Shown piece by piece: positions 36,912 through 45,778 of a DNA stretch of 64,000 bases. The DNA comes from Calothrix sp. NIES-4101 (GTDB lineage: Bacteria; Cyanobacteriota; Cyanobacteriia; Cyanobacteriales; Nostocaceae): contig AP018280.1 of the NCBI GenBank assembly GCA_004296455.1, positions 2,728,001 through 2,792,000 on the forward strand, given 5' to 3'. Numbering within the stretch: position 1 is the first letter of the stretch; the number at the start of each line of letters is the position of its first letter. Made by a program: the position numbers and the translations under genes. The notes beneath the pieces were generated by a model. It had not been told where the DNA came from, made no database searches, and worked only from the letters and a program-made list of their open reading frames with translations.

Positions 36912-38840
36912 TTAATTACCCATTGCTTTCGTCTCACTGGCTCCTTCATTTTGGATTTTCTTAGTCAGGAAGAAAATTAACCCAGCTAAGATAACCAATT
37001 CAGCTACAAATACTGTCAAAACAATTGGTGTGCCAGCGTATTGTAAACCAGCCCAGGGGAAGATTGACATTAACCAAGGAAAAGCATTGTTTTGGGGATT
37101 CAAATTAATCATTGCGAATATTATTGGCGGCAAAAACATTACAGCACCAACAGTACCAACTGCCCAAAAATAACGCTTAGAGGTTTTCAAGATCAGCATT
37201 CGCTGGGTGATAGTAGCATTAATCATGATTATGGTAAAAAACATTGCCAAGCCCACCAGCACTTCAAATCTGCCAGCATCATTAATGAGCCAATCTAAAA
37301 CATTATTTTGACGACTATTCAAATTGATTGCCAGAAGCACCCAAGTAGCAACAGGCACTAGCATGATGATTAAATTCAAGGCGATCGCCACTAAGGAAGG
37401 ACTTTTCTCACCTAATAATAAATCTCCAAATAAGCTATGTTGCCAACCTTGACGACCTGAACCACCATGATGACGATACCTTGCCCAATCTTGAATTACT
37501 TGACGTTGTGGTGACAAAATGAACATTAACCCAAAGAGCAAGGCTAAATTAAAGGCGAATAAAATGGGTAAATTAGTAGTGATTTGGTAATTGAGTTCAT
37601 AGTATGAATGTTTACCAAGATACGAAGGGGGGTAATAATTATTGCTTTTTTGCAGTGTAAATCCCCAGAGTAAAACTTGTAAGCCTGCGACTAACCAATA
37701 GCTTTGAAATTTACTAATTATTGCTGTATTAGGATTACGAAAACGACGTTCGAGTCCTTGCCAAATCCCATAAGTCCACAAGCCAAAGTTAGCGAGATGA
37801 GTCGTAACTAAGCCAATTAAAGTAGAGCCGACGGAAATGTGAAAAAATTGTAAATTAGCAAATAATGGTGAAGAAGAGTCGTAAGAGGAGTTGTAATATG
37901 AACGACCAAATAAGTTAGGAAATAAATGTTCAACTGCAAATATGGGGCTGAACATCGTGAACCATACTCCTGCATGGTTCGCATGTGATCTTGATGATGA
38001 TAGTGTCAATGTAAACATCAAAAAAACTAAAACTAAACCGCTACCTAACCAAGGCTGAAATCCACCTAAAAATTTGGTGCTTAAAGTAAATAGTAGCGCT
38101 GCACTAAAGAAGAAAATACAACCGCCAATGAGAATAATGTAGAAGCTGAAAATATGGCTAAATGCAATTCCCGCAGCTTTCCCAGATACAAGATGTAAAG
38201 GAGTTGCTAAAGCTGTAAAGAGATAAACTAAGATTGGTACACCGAGAATTTTGCCAGTCAAAATACTAGTTTCTGACTGAGGACTAAGGCGAATAAAATT
38301 CAGTGTACTACGGCGTTCTTCTTGCGCAAGGTTGTTAATTAATAAATAAGTGCCACCAACCAACAAAGCAAACACAAAAATAACGCTAAGAGAAAGAAAA
38401 ATATATTCCCAATGGTCACGCCACCAATCTTGGAAATCAATTTTGTCTATAGGGCAGAAAAATTTGCCACCATACATAACATCATTAACTCGCTTCTGTT
38501 CCGCTTGAGTTAATTTCAATTGTTCTTTTGCTGCATTTAGCTTTTCTAAATCAAAATTTGCTTTACTACTGAAATAGTAAACTTGCTTTTGGATTTTATC
38601 TCCTACTTTATATAAGTCCTGTAATTGCTTCTGATAATCCTTACCCAGTAAACAATATGGAGCGGTAATTGCGTATTTTCTTTCTGGATATTGCCCTAAT
38701 TGAATCAAAAATATAACGATTTGACCGAGTATAGACATACCCGCAGTCACCAAAACTGGAAATAGTTTGAGACGACCTTTGATTTCCCGGATAAATTGCG
38801 GGTTCCAATCGCCTACTTTATCAAAAAGACTCCCCATCAT
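36912..38840 (-). CDS. ABC-2 type transporter permease, large paralogue
   Basis: This 642-residue integral membrane protein begins MMGSLFDKVGDWNPQFIREI with a cytoplasmic amphipathic start. It has a first helix near residue 35, an extracytoplasmic loop of about 80 residues (YPERKYAITAPYCL onward), and many further helices. The motif STLNFIRLSPQSE...LTGKILGVPILVYLF is shared with the next gene upstream. Near the middle is the cytoplasmic stretch LSPQRQVIQDWARYRHHGGSG. It should form the membrane part of an exporter with the ATPase encoded first in the operon. Substrate is unknown. It is the last gene; the gap to its paralogue is 57 bases. Confidence 0.82.
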   Translation of the reverse strand: MMGSLFDKVGDWNPQFIREIKGRLKLFPVLVTAGMSILGQIVIFLIQLGQYPERKYAITAPYCLLGKDYQKQLQDLYKVGDKIQKQVYYFSSKANFDLEKLNAAKEQLKLTQAEQKRVNDVMYGGKFFCPIDKIDFQDWWRDHWEYIFLSLSVIFVFALLVGGTYLLINNLAQEERRSTLNFIRLSPQSETSILTGKILGVPILVYLFTALATPLHLVSGKAAGIAFSHIFSFYIILIGGCIFFFSAALLFTLSTKFLGGFQPWLGSGLVLVFLMFTLTLSSSRSHANHAGVWFTMFSPIFAVEHLFPNLFGRSYYNSSYDSSSPLFANLQFFHISVGSTLIGLVTTHLANFGLWTYGIWQGLERRFRNPNTAIISKFQSYWLVAGLQVLLWGFTLQKSNNYYPPSYLGKHSYYELNYQITTNLPILFAFNLALLFGLMFILSPQRQVIQDWARYRHHGGSGRQGWQHSLFGDLLLGEKSPSLVAIALNLIIMLVPVATWVLLAINLNSRQNNVLDWLINDAGRFEVLVGLAMFFTIIMINATITQRMLILKTSKRYFWAVGTVGAVMFLPPIIFAMINLNPQNNAFPWLMSIFPWAGLQYAGTPIVLTVFVAELVILAGLIFFLTKKIQNEGASETKAMGN

Positions 38841-38897
38841 TTATTTAAATCTCCAAAAGTTATGATTAATTAAAGATGTTGATGTTGTACTCACTTG

Positions 38898-40586
38898 CTA
38901 ATTACCCTGATGCTGTACTGTAAATAACTCCTTAGTCGTAGAGTTACCAACTCGTTCGCTCCAGCGCATAAATTGCAGATTACAAACAACTAGAACCATA
39001 ATTTCGCTCAAAAATGCAACCAAAATTATGGGAATACTAGCGCTGAATCCTAGCCAGGGGAAAGTAGAAAATAACCAAGGAATTGGATTTTGACTGGGGT
39101 ATATTTTCATCATCATTAAAATCCAAGCCGGAATAATATTTAGTAATAGAATACTTGCCATTGCCCAGGAAAAAGGCTGCGAGACTGGGAGTAATGCCAA
39201 TCGCTGATAGATTGTTGCATAGATAATTGTCAAAACGAAAAAGCAACCAATCCCTAATAACAAATGGAGTGAGTTAACATTACTAACCTTCCAAAGAAGA
39301 ATGTTCAAAAGAAAACTGTTGATTGTCTCAACTGCAAAAGACGGAGAGAGAATTATCCAGGCAAGAAATGGAACTATTATCAATAGTAAATTAACTGCGA
39401 TCGCCAGTTGTGAAGGACTCTTTTCTCCGAGAAATAAATCTTCCAGTAGATGATTTTTTCTATCCTGATTATGCTGCCTATTTAAACGACGGTATCGTGA
39501 CCAATCTAAAATGTCTTGACGTTGAGGTGATAAAATCCGCATCAACGAATATATTAAGATTAAGTTGAGCAATAAAAAGTAGCTTATATTTTGTTCTATT
39601 TGGTAACTGATTTTCGAGACATCAAATTTAGATTCAATATTTTGATTTTGGAGAGTGAAACCCCAGAGTAATATTTGTATTCCTACAACAAAAAAATAGC
39701 TGTAGTTTTTACTAAACCATGTTGACTTTTGATTACGGAATATACGTTTTATAATTTGCCATATGCTAAAAATCCAAAAAGCATAATTTGCTAAATAAAT
39801 GCTCATTACAGTGATAATGTTGAGACCAACTGGAATCTGAAAAAACTGTAAATTTTTCAACTCTATCGCTGCCATATTATTACTCAAATCAGCCATAAGA
39901 TAGTTTTCTATAGCAAATGGGCTGAACATCAATAACCAGGCGAATGCATGATTTAGAGATATACCGTAGTCAGAAACATTAGAAATAGAGTAAGAAAATA
40001 TCAACAAGTTCAAAACGATCGCACTAGCTAACCAAGCTAAAAAGCCTTGTGAGTTTGACGGTATGTTTTGCGCCATTAAACTTATTAACGTCGCACCACT
40101 GAAAACAAGAGCACAACAGCTACCTAAGATAATATAAAAACCCAAAATATTCCCGAATGGAATTCCTGCACAAATTTCCGAAACTAAATGAAAAGGAATT
40201 GCAAAGGCAATAAATAAGTAAAGTAAAATTGGTACTCCTAAAATTTTCCCAATCAAGATACTCACTTCTGACTGTGGACTCAGACGAATAAAATTTAATG
40301 TTCCGCGAGATTCTTCTCTGGAAATATCATTGATTATTTGGTAAGTACCACAAACTAATAGTGAAAAAACAAATAATAGATTAATTGAGTTAACAATTCC
40401 TCCCCAATTGCTCACATTTTCCTTTAGTGAATCATCAAACCTTTGATTATTGATATAAACCAAAGTTTGCATCAATAACGATAGAAAAACCGTTAACAAA
40501 ATCGGAAGTCTTTTTAGGCGACCTTTCACCTCTCGCACAAATTGCGGATTGCGATCGCCTATTTTTTCAAAAACACTCTCCGTCAT
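38898..40586 (-). CDS. ABC-2 type transporter permease, small paralogue
   Basis: This 562-residue membrane protein is clearly paralogous to the downstream permease: MTESVFEKIGDRNPQFVREV start, GTLNFIRLSPQSEVSILIGKI, and LSPQRQDILDWSRYRRLNRQ line up without large gaps. It lacks most of the 80-residue extracytoplasmic loop between the first two helices of the larger one. The pair probably forms a heterodimeric channel served by the ATPase 58 bases upstream. ABC-2 operons with two unequal permeases from tandem duplication are known. Substrate cannot be inferred. Confidence 0.82.
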   Translation of the reverse strand: MTESVFEKIGDRNPQFVREVKGRLKRLPILLTVFLSLLMQTLVYINNQRFDDSLKENVSNWGGIVNSINLLFVFSLLVCGTYQIINDISREESRGTLNFIRLSPQSEVSILIGKILGVPILLYLFIAFAIPFHLVSEICAGIPFGNILGFYIILGSCCALVFSGATLISLMAQNIPSNSQGFLAWLASAIVLNLLIFSYSISNVSDYGISLNHAFAWLLMFSPFAIENYLMADLSNNMAAIELKNLQFFQIPVGLNIITVMSIYLANYAFWIFSIWQIIKRIFRNQKSTWFSKNYSYFFVVGIQILLWGFTLQNQNIESKFDVSKISYQIEQNISYFLLLNLILIYSLMRILSPQRQDILDWSRYRRLNRQHNQDRKNHLLEDLFLGEKSPSQLAIAVNLLLIIVPFLAWIILSPSFAVETINSFLLNILLWKVSNVNSLHLLLGIGCFFVLTIIYATIYQRLALLPVSQPFSWAMASILLLNIIPAWILMMMKIYPSQNPIPWLFSTFPWLGFSASIPIILVAFLSEIMVLVVCNLQFMRWSERVGNSTTKELFTVQHQGN

Positions 40587-40644
40587 TGATTTAAGTCTCC
40601 AAAAACATCTAATTTTTAACAGTTATTGGATATTCAACATGAAA

Positions 40645-41595
40645 TTAAGATGCTTGTTTGTGACCCAATTTTAAGAAAATTGTTTCCAAATCTTCCTGAG
40701 TACAATGGAAATTAGTCAATGGAACTCCAGCACTGACCAAACTTCGTAATAAATCTGCACAATCTTCCTGTGTTCCCGAAAAATTCACCCTAATTTTATC
40801 TTTTGTGGGCAGAACTTCCCACTCATGAACCAAGGAGTTATTTTTTAATTCTCCTAATAGCTCATCAATTTTTCCTAGAGTTGATATCTCTATTTGCTGA
40901 CGCGAAAGACGCTGATAAAGTTGTTGTAGTGAAGTGCTTTCTACTAAACAACCAAGCTCCATAATTCCTACAGATGTACAAAGTTCTGCCAAATCGCTGA
41001 GTACATGGGAAGAAATTATAATCGTCATTCCCGCTTCTTGGAGTATCTTAATGATTTCGCGGAACTGCATCCGCGCAATCGGATCAAGACCAGAAACAGG
41101 TTCATCTAGCAGCAATACTATCGGTTCATGAATAATAGTCCTTGCCAAACTTAAACGCTGTTTCATTCCTCGCGAAAGGGTAGAAATCAAGCTATTACGC
41201 TTGTTCCCTAGCTGAATCAGTTCTAAAACTTCGTGTAGCCTTTGGGTACGTCGAGGTTCACGTAACTTATATAATCGCGCAAAATAATCGAGATAATCCC
41301 AAACCGTGAGTTCATCATATAAAGGATAGTCGTCGGGTAGATATCCTAGACGGCGTTTGAGAGTAGGATTACTCTTATCACGCAAAAGGCGATCGCCATT
41401 AATAAAGATTTCACCAACCGTTGGTTCTTCTGCTGCTGCTAACATCCGAATTAACGTTGTTTTACCAGCACCATTCGGGCCTATCAATCCATAAACTTCA
41501 CCGGCTGCGATTTCCAAATCAATGTCGTTGACAGCGACATGTCTGTCAAATTGCTTTATGAGTCCTGTAGTGCGGATTGCTAATTCTTTTACCAT
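40645..41595 (-). CDS. ABC transporter ATP-binding protein
   Basis: This 316-residue ATPase is of the CcmA/NatA-like export type. It has Walker A LIGPNGAGKTTLIRML, Q-loop region GYLPDDYPLYDELTVWDYL, signature STLSRGMKQRLSLART, Walker B IVLLLDEPVSGLDP and switch His in IIISSHVLSDL. A C-terminal extension of about 90 residues after the catalytic domain is typical of this group. It is the first gene of a three-gene operon with two paralogous permeases and powers their transport at the cytoplasmic face. The substrate is unknown. Confidence 0.92.
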   Translation of the reverse strand: MVKELAIRTTGLIKQFDRHVAVNDIDLEIAAGEVYGLIGPNGAGKTTLIRMLAAAEEPTVGEIFINGDRLLRDKSNPTLKRRLGYLPDDYPLYDELTVWDYLDYFARLYKLREPRRTQRLHEVLELIQLGNKRNSLISTLSRGMKQRLSLARTIIHEPIVLLLDEPVSGLDPIARMQFREIIKILQEAGMTIIISSHVLSDLAELCTSVGIMELGCLVESTSLQQLYQRLSRQQIEISTLGKIDELLGELKNNSLVHEWEVLPTKDKIRVNFSGTQEDCADLLRSLVSAGVPLTNFHCTQEDLETIFLKLGHKQAS

Positions 41596-41817
41596 AGCTG
41601 CAAGGAAGCGCCATTAATTAAAACTAACTTAGCCTTTCTCTACAAAACTTGTCAGCTTGGTTTCGGAAAATGAAACATACTTTACACAAACTTGATATTA
41701 GAGACCTCTATAAAAGTAAAGAAAAATAAATAATCAAGGCGACGTTAATTTTATTGATTTTAATGGGAATTATAAGGCTATAATCTCAATTTTTTTAATA
41801 TCTCAACTTTAAATTGT

Positions 41818-42387
41818 ATGAATTCCGATTCGGGTATCAAGTTACAGGTTATTAGACAAACGGTGACTTTAGCAATTGAAGATGGTAGAGAGTGGGGACA
41901 GCGCTTTTTAAATGATTCTTCTTGGAGAGGGGATAAAAAAAAGATGGCAAAACATGCCATTAGCGAATCTAAGTTCTGTTCGTTGCGAAAGGGTATTAGT
42001 AGCAAACTTGCTGCAATGGCAGGAATATCATCAGAAGTTGCCATGTCCCTTTATTCCCAAGTCAAGCTAGCATCAACACTGTTTACAATCTATGAAATAG
42101 ATACTATTCGAGCATCAGCACAACCTCTGGTGTTAGCTGCTGCGGCTGGAGTCAGTGTTACGGAATTAGCACATCAGCTAGAAATTAGTCCGGAGATTAA
42201 TTCTGGACAGGAGAATCTTCAAAAAGCTTTACAGTCAGTTCCCAGTCAAAAAATATTGGAGTTGAATCAAACTTTAGAAATTCAATTAATTACTGAAGTC
42301 AGAAATCAAGATATTCATCGTGAAGCAACGATGAGTCTCTGCGGAAATTCAGTAAAAGCTTTCATTCAAGCATATCGAAATCCATAA
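41818..42387 (+). CDS. Hypothetical helical protein
   Basis: I did not recognise this 189-residue protein. It looks soluble and largely helical. The centre is Ala-rich (SAQPLVLAAAAGVSVTELAH), and before it lies KFCSLRKGISSKLAAMAGIS. The end is amphipathic and charged. There is no signal peptide or catalytic motif. It lies between the divergent ABC ATPase gene and the sugar permease genes read in its own direction, but 240 bases separate it from the latter. The clear protein-like composition and the single in-frame start support it as a gene. Confidence 0.6.
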   Translation: MNSDSGIKLQVIRQTVTLAIEDGREWGQRFLNDSSWRGDKKKMAKHAISESKFCSLRKGISSKLAAMAGISSEVAMSLYSQVKLASTLFTIYEIDTIRASAQPLVLAAAAGVSVTELAHQLEISPEINSGQENLQKALQSVPSQKILELNQTLEIQLITEVRNQDIHREATMSLCGNSVKAFIQAYRNP

Positions 42388-42571
42388 TATCAAAAGATAA
42401 TTGAAAATTCCGGAGTCAGAATCCAGCTTGAAGATTTTGTCCGGTTGACGAATTAGTTTTTGCAGATGGGATTAAATCAAGAGTTATGATCAAAGCAAAC
42501 ACAGATTTATTCTGACTTTTCTTTTATATTTGCCGAGAATCCCTCTATCAAAAGGAGTAGGATAGATAATC

Positions 42572-42625
42572 ATGCACCTTACCTTCCTCATAGCTAATCG
42601 AGTGCGTGGTAGGTGTGGAGGTTAA
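42572..42625 (+). CDS. Possible 17-codon leader ORF before the sugar permease genes
   Basis: An ATG at 42572 opens a short frame MHLTFLIANRVRGRCGG that ends at TAA 42623-42625, two bases before the permease start codon. Its last two sense codons (GGA GGT) overlap the permease ribosome-binding site. AAAGGAG lies upstream but at a long spacing of about 14 bases. This could couple leader translation to the permease. It may also be chance, given the length. Confidence 0.3.
   Translation: MHLTFLIANRVRGRCGG
42617..42621 (+). promoter_or_regulatory. Ribosome-binding site that sets the permease start
   Basis: GGAGG lies six bases before GTG at 42628. This favours GTG 42628 over an in-frame GTG at 42613, whose start would place this site inside the gene. 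Confidence 0.7.
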
Positions 42626-42627
42626 CT

Positions 42628-43533
42628 GTGGTTGAAGCAAGAAGATGGCGAAGAAATGATAAGTTGCATCTGGGCAACAATTTGACTGCCTACGGTTTTA
42701 TGCTGCCAACTATTTTGGTGCTGGGAATATTTGTTGTATTGCCCATTCTTTACGCCGTATTTTTGTCACTGCATAAAGTTCGCTTACTAGGCGGAATTGA
42801 ATACGAGTTTGTTGGGTTACGCAATTTTAGCCATTTACTAGAAGACGATCGCGTTTGGATTGCGTTGCGAAATACAATTGAATATGTGGTGATTGTGGTA
42901 CCATCACAAACAATTTTGGCATTAATTTTAGCGGTGACGCTAAATTCTGGGATTCGTGGGAAAAATTGGTGGCGAATCCTTTACTTTTTGCCAACTGTTA
43001 CATCTTCAGCAGTGTTAACGCTGATTTTCATGTGGATATATAACAGTAACGGATTGTTAAATAATTTTCTTGCCTTTTTGGGATTACCTACTTACAACTG
43101 GTTAGGCGACCCTAGTGTTGCCCTCAAAGGTATTATGCTAATGAATATCTGGTCAACTGCGCCATTTTTTATGGTAATTTATTTAGCAGCTTTGCAGGAT
43201 ATTTCGCGATCGCTTTATGAAGCAGCCGAATTAGATGGGGCAAATCCTTGGCAACAGCTTATATATATTACTATTCCGATGTTGCGCCCGGTGACATTTT
43301 TCGTGTTAGCAATGGGAATTATTGGTACATTTCAATTATTTGACCAATCTTACATTTTTTCTAACGGTAATGGTGGTCCAAATAATGCCACTCTCACAGT
43401 AGTTTTACTGATATACCAAGCGGTATTTCGGAACTTGCAAATGGGTTATGGAGCTGCGATCGCATTTCTCCTAGCTATTGTAATTATCACCACAACTTTG
43501 ATTCAACGTCGATTTTTTGGTGAAAAAATGTAA
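42628..43533 (+). CDS. Sugar ABC transporter permease, MalF-like
   Basis: This 301-residue permease begins at GTG 42628 (VVEARRWRRNDKLHL) behind a GGAGG. Six helices are visible, including LTAYGFMLPTILVLGIFVVL, VVIVVPSQTILALILAVTL and ILYFLPTVTSSAVLTLIF. The EAA loop that contacts the ATPase is LYEAAELDGANPWQQLIYITIPML. It pairs with the MalG-like permease 93 bases downstream to form the channel of a carbohydrate importer in the plasma membrane. No binding protein or ATPase gene is in the window; a shared ATPase encoded elsewhere is common. Related transporters in heterocyst formers include glucoside/sucrose importers, but the substrate here is undetermined. Confidence 0.88.
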   Translation: MVEARRWRRNDKLHLGNNLTAYGFMLPTILVLGIFVVLPILYAVFLSLHKVRLLGGIEYEFVGLRNFSHLLEDDRVWIALRNTIEYVVIVVPSQTILALILAVTLNSGIRGKNWWRILYFLPTVTSSAVLTLIFMWIYNSNGLLNNFLAFLGLPTYNWLGDPSVALKGIMLMNIWSTAPFFMVIYLAALQDISRSLYEAAELDGANPWQQLIYITIPMLRPVTFFVLAMGIIGTFQLFDQSYIFSNGNGGPNNATLTVVLLIYQAVFRNLQMGYGAAIAFLLAIVIITTTLIQRRFFGEKM

Positions 43534-43626
43534 ATTAACTTTACTTTGATTTAATAAATACTAATGACTAGATAATGAAGCTTCTTGATTGAGGCAAAAT
43601 ATTGATAAAATTTCTAAAATACTAAA

Positions 43627-44460
43627 ATGCCTCCTCGTAATTTCTCCCTCTGGAAAATACTACTATATACACTGCTAACACTGTACGCAGTCATAACCCT
43701 TATTCCTTTTCTGTGGGCACTTTCAGCTTCATTTAAAACCCTCGCAGAAATTTCTAGCGGAGAATCCAATTTTTTACCCAAAAACTTTACTCTCGATAAC
43801 TACAAACAAATATTTATTCAAGAACCATTATTTTTACGCTGGCTCTTTAATAGCATAATTATTGCCTTTAGTGTCACAGGATTAAACCTATTATTTAACA
43901 CAATGGCAGGTTATGCACTGGCGAGATTACGCTTTGCAGGTAAGCGATTTTGGTTTTTGCTCATTCTCACAGTTTTAGCAGTACCAGCACAAATTACACT
44001 GATTCCCACATTCCTAATTTTAAAAACCTTTGGCTGGTTAAATTCATACCAAGGAATGATAATTCCTAGTATGGTAAATGCAACATTTATATTTATGATG
44101 CGGCAATTTTTTGTCAATTTTCCTAAGGAGCTAGAAGAAGCAGCAGCTTTGGATGGATTAACGCAATTTGGTATTTTTAGACGTATCGTTTTACCGCTAG
44201 CAAAACCGGCATTAGCGGCACAAGCAGTATTTGTGTTTATGGGTAGTTGGAATAACTTTTTATTGCCTGTAGTAATTTTGTTCGACCCAGAAATGTTTAC
44301 CTTACCATTAGGTTTAAATACTTTCAAAGGTCAATATATCAGCTTTTGGAATTATATTATGGCTGCGTCGATGATATTTACCATACCAGCTTTGGGGATT
44401 TATGCATTCTTCAATCGTTATTTTATTCAAAGTGTGACATTCACTGGTGGCAAAGGGTAA
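43627..44460 (+). CDS. Sugar ABC transporter permease, MalG-like
   Basis: This 277-residue permease has an N-terminal helix ILLYTLLTLYAVITLIPFLW, then NFTLDNYKQIFIQEPLFLRW typical of MalG-like subunits. The EAA loop is ELEEAAALDGLTQFGIFRRIVLPLA. It is the second half of the channel started by the preceding gene, and ends at a convergent hairpin. The start ATG at 43627 has no strong ribosome-binding site, so coupling from upstream is possible. The cargo is probably an oligosaccharide or polyol. Confidence 0.88.
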   Translation: MPPRNFSLWKILLYTLLTLYAVITLIPFLWALSASFKTLAEISSGESNFLPKNFTLDNYKQIFIQEPLFLRWLFNSIIIAFSVTGLNLLFNTMAGYALARLRFAGKRFWFLLILTVLAVPAQITLIPTFLILKTFGWLNSYQGMIIPSMVNATFIFMMRQFFVNFPKELEEAAALDGLTQFGIFRRIVLPLAKPALAAQAVFVFMGSWNNFLLPVVILFDPEMFTLPLGLNTFKGQYISFWNYIMAASMIFTIPALGIYAFFNRYFIQSVTFTGGKG

Positions 44461-44532
44461 GTAATATTCCAATTAGTCTAAATAATTAGGAACAATAGGA
44501 TAAAAAATCCTCAACATATAGTTTGAAAACTC

Positions 44533-44568
44533 TGTAGAGACATTACATATATATATAACGTCTCTACA
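44533..44568. terminator. Hairpin between convergent genes
   Basis: TGTAGAGAC (44533-44541) pairs with GTCTCTACA (44560-44568) around an AT-only loop. It lies between the end of the MalG-like gene and the convergent end of the next gene and could stop both transcripts. The T-run after it is weak. Confidence 0.6.
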
Positions 44569-44616
44569 ATGCAAATGAATATACAACAATGAATGAATCA
44601 AAAACCAAAAATCATT

Positions 44617-45225
44617 CTATCCAACCCTTTGAATACCAACATGTTTGATAAATGCATACCAATCTTGCGAAAAACCTTTGATTTCGACATTGAAAAGGTT
44701 GAATTTCACGTGATTACTTTGAATTGGAAATTTGACGATGTTGTTATTATCCGGTAGATTTGTAGCCAAAATCAATTCTGTGCCTGCGGGAATTAGTTGT
44801 TTAGATTGTTCGTTAAGAGTCTGAGAATCAACTGGTGCGCGTTTAATAAATGTATCAACATTAAAAACAAGTTTTAAAAACCCTTGTTGAGTTCCTAAAG
44901 TGTTGCGGTTGACATTGATGTGGGCTGTAGTTTTATCAGTCTGCTTGGCAATAACTGCTTCGACAGATGTTTCAGGAACAATTGGTTCTTGAATTATTTG
45001 TACATGATTCGCAAATGCAAACCAGTTACTAAAACCTTTGAATTGAATATCATCAAGACTAATTTTATAGTGGTTGTTGCTACCCGGAGGTATGTTATAA
45101 GATTGCAATACTAAAGTAGTACCAGCAGGTATGTCTTGGCGCTGGTTGCTTGGTAATTGGCTTGATTCAATAGGTTGTTGCTTAATTACGCTATTTTGTA
45201 CAAACACAATCCGATTTGTAGTCAT
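44617..45225 (-). CDS. Hypothetical protein made of two similar halves
   Basis: This 202-residue protein has no signal peptide and was not assigned to a family. It consists of two copies of an about 90-residue module. Copy 1 runs from IVFVQNSVIKQQPIESSQLP through DIPAGTTLVLQSYN to IQFKGFSNWFAFANHVQI. Copy 2 runs from LVFNVDTFIKRAPVDSQTLN through LIPAGTELILATNL to VEIKGFSQDWYAFIKHVGI. The shared pattern (I-x2-P-A-G-T-x-L, then IKGFSxxWYAF-x-KHV) suggests a small beta barrel that binds a common ligand twice. It is monocistronic and opposite to the sugar permeases. Confidence 0.75.
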   Translation of the reverse strand: MTTNRIVFVQNSVIKQQPIESSQLPSNQRQDIPAGTTLVLQSYNIPPGSNNHYKISLDDIQFKGFSNWFAFANHVQIIQEPIVPETSVEAVIAKQTDKTTAHINVNRNTLGTQQGFLKLVFNVDTFIKRAPVDSQTLNEQSKQLIPAGTELILATNLPDNNNIVKFPIQSNHVKFNLFNVEIKGFSQDWYAFIKHVGIQRVG

Positions 45226-45778
45226 ACTTATACCCTGGTGGTTAAAAAACTTGGTGATTTAAAAATTTCGTAACCTTTGTTTCATCTAGATATTCTCCTG
45301 ATTTCAGACAGAGAAAGAAAATATACGCATTTTTTTAACATTCTTTGTAGCGAAAGGTGAAATATTTATGTACTAATATATACAATGATTTCTGTTGATT
45401 ATAGTGATAAATTAAAGATACTTTATACCACTTCTTCAAAAGAAAGTCACCGATGATGCAGCAGAGATGAGGATATGGAGAGACACAGAGATTTATCTGT
45501 TGCCAAATTTTGGGGAGAGGGTATTAGATTCTACTAGCAAAGAACTTGATAAAAATTATCTAGCTATGGTTATAGATTTTACTTGAATAATTTGAGCCTT
45601 TAGCGATCGCATATCTGCTTAAGTATCATTTATTTGCATCTCAATCAAAAGATTTGACAATTAAACCGATACGATAAGAATTAATGATAACTGAATTTCC
45701 CGGACTTGAACTCATATCCCCGACTTTTGCTCAAAGGCGAGGATACGGTTGCTCAAAAATCCTTACCAAAATAATCCA
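45226..45778. other. Intergenic region
   Basis: This is 553 AT-rich bases. It holds the hairpin copy at 45713-45744 and a HIP1-like site near 45605. No gene or RNA was recognised. Confidence 0.45.
45713..45744. repeat. Dispersed CCCCGA-type hairpin, copy 4
   Basis: ATATCCCCGACTTTTG and CAAAGGCGAGGATA form an imperfect hairpin 35 bases after the stop of the SLH-protein gene (minus strand), in the position of a terminator. The left arm is the same as in the other copies. Confidence 0.6.
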
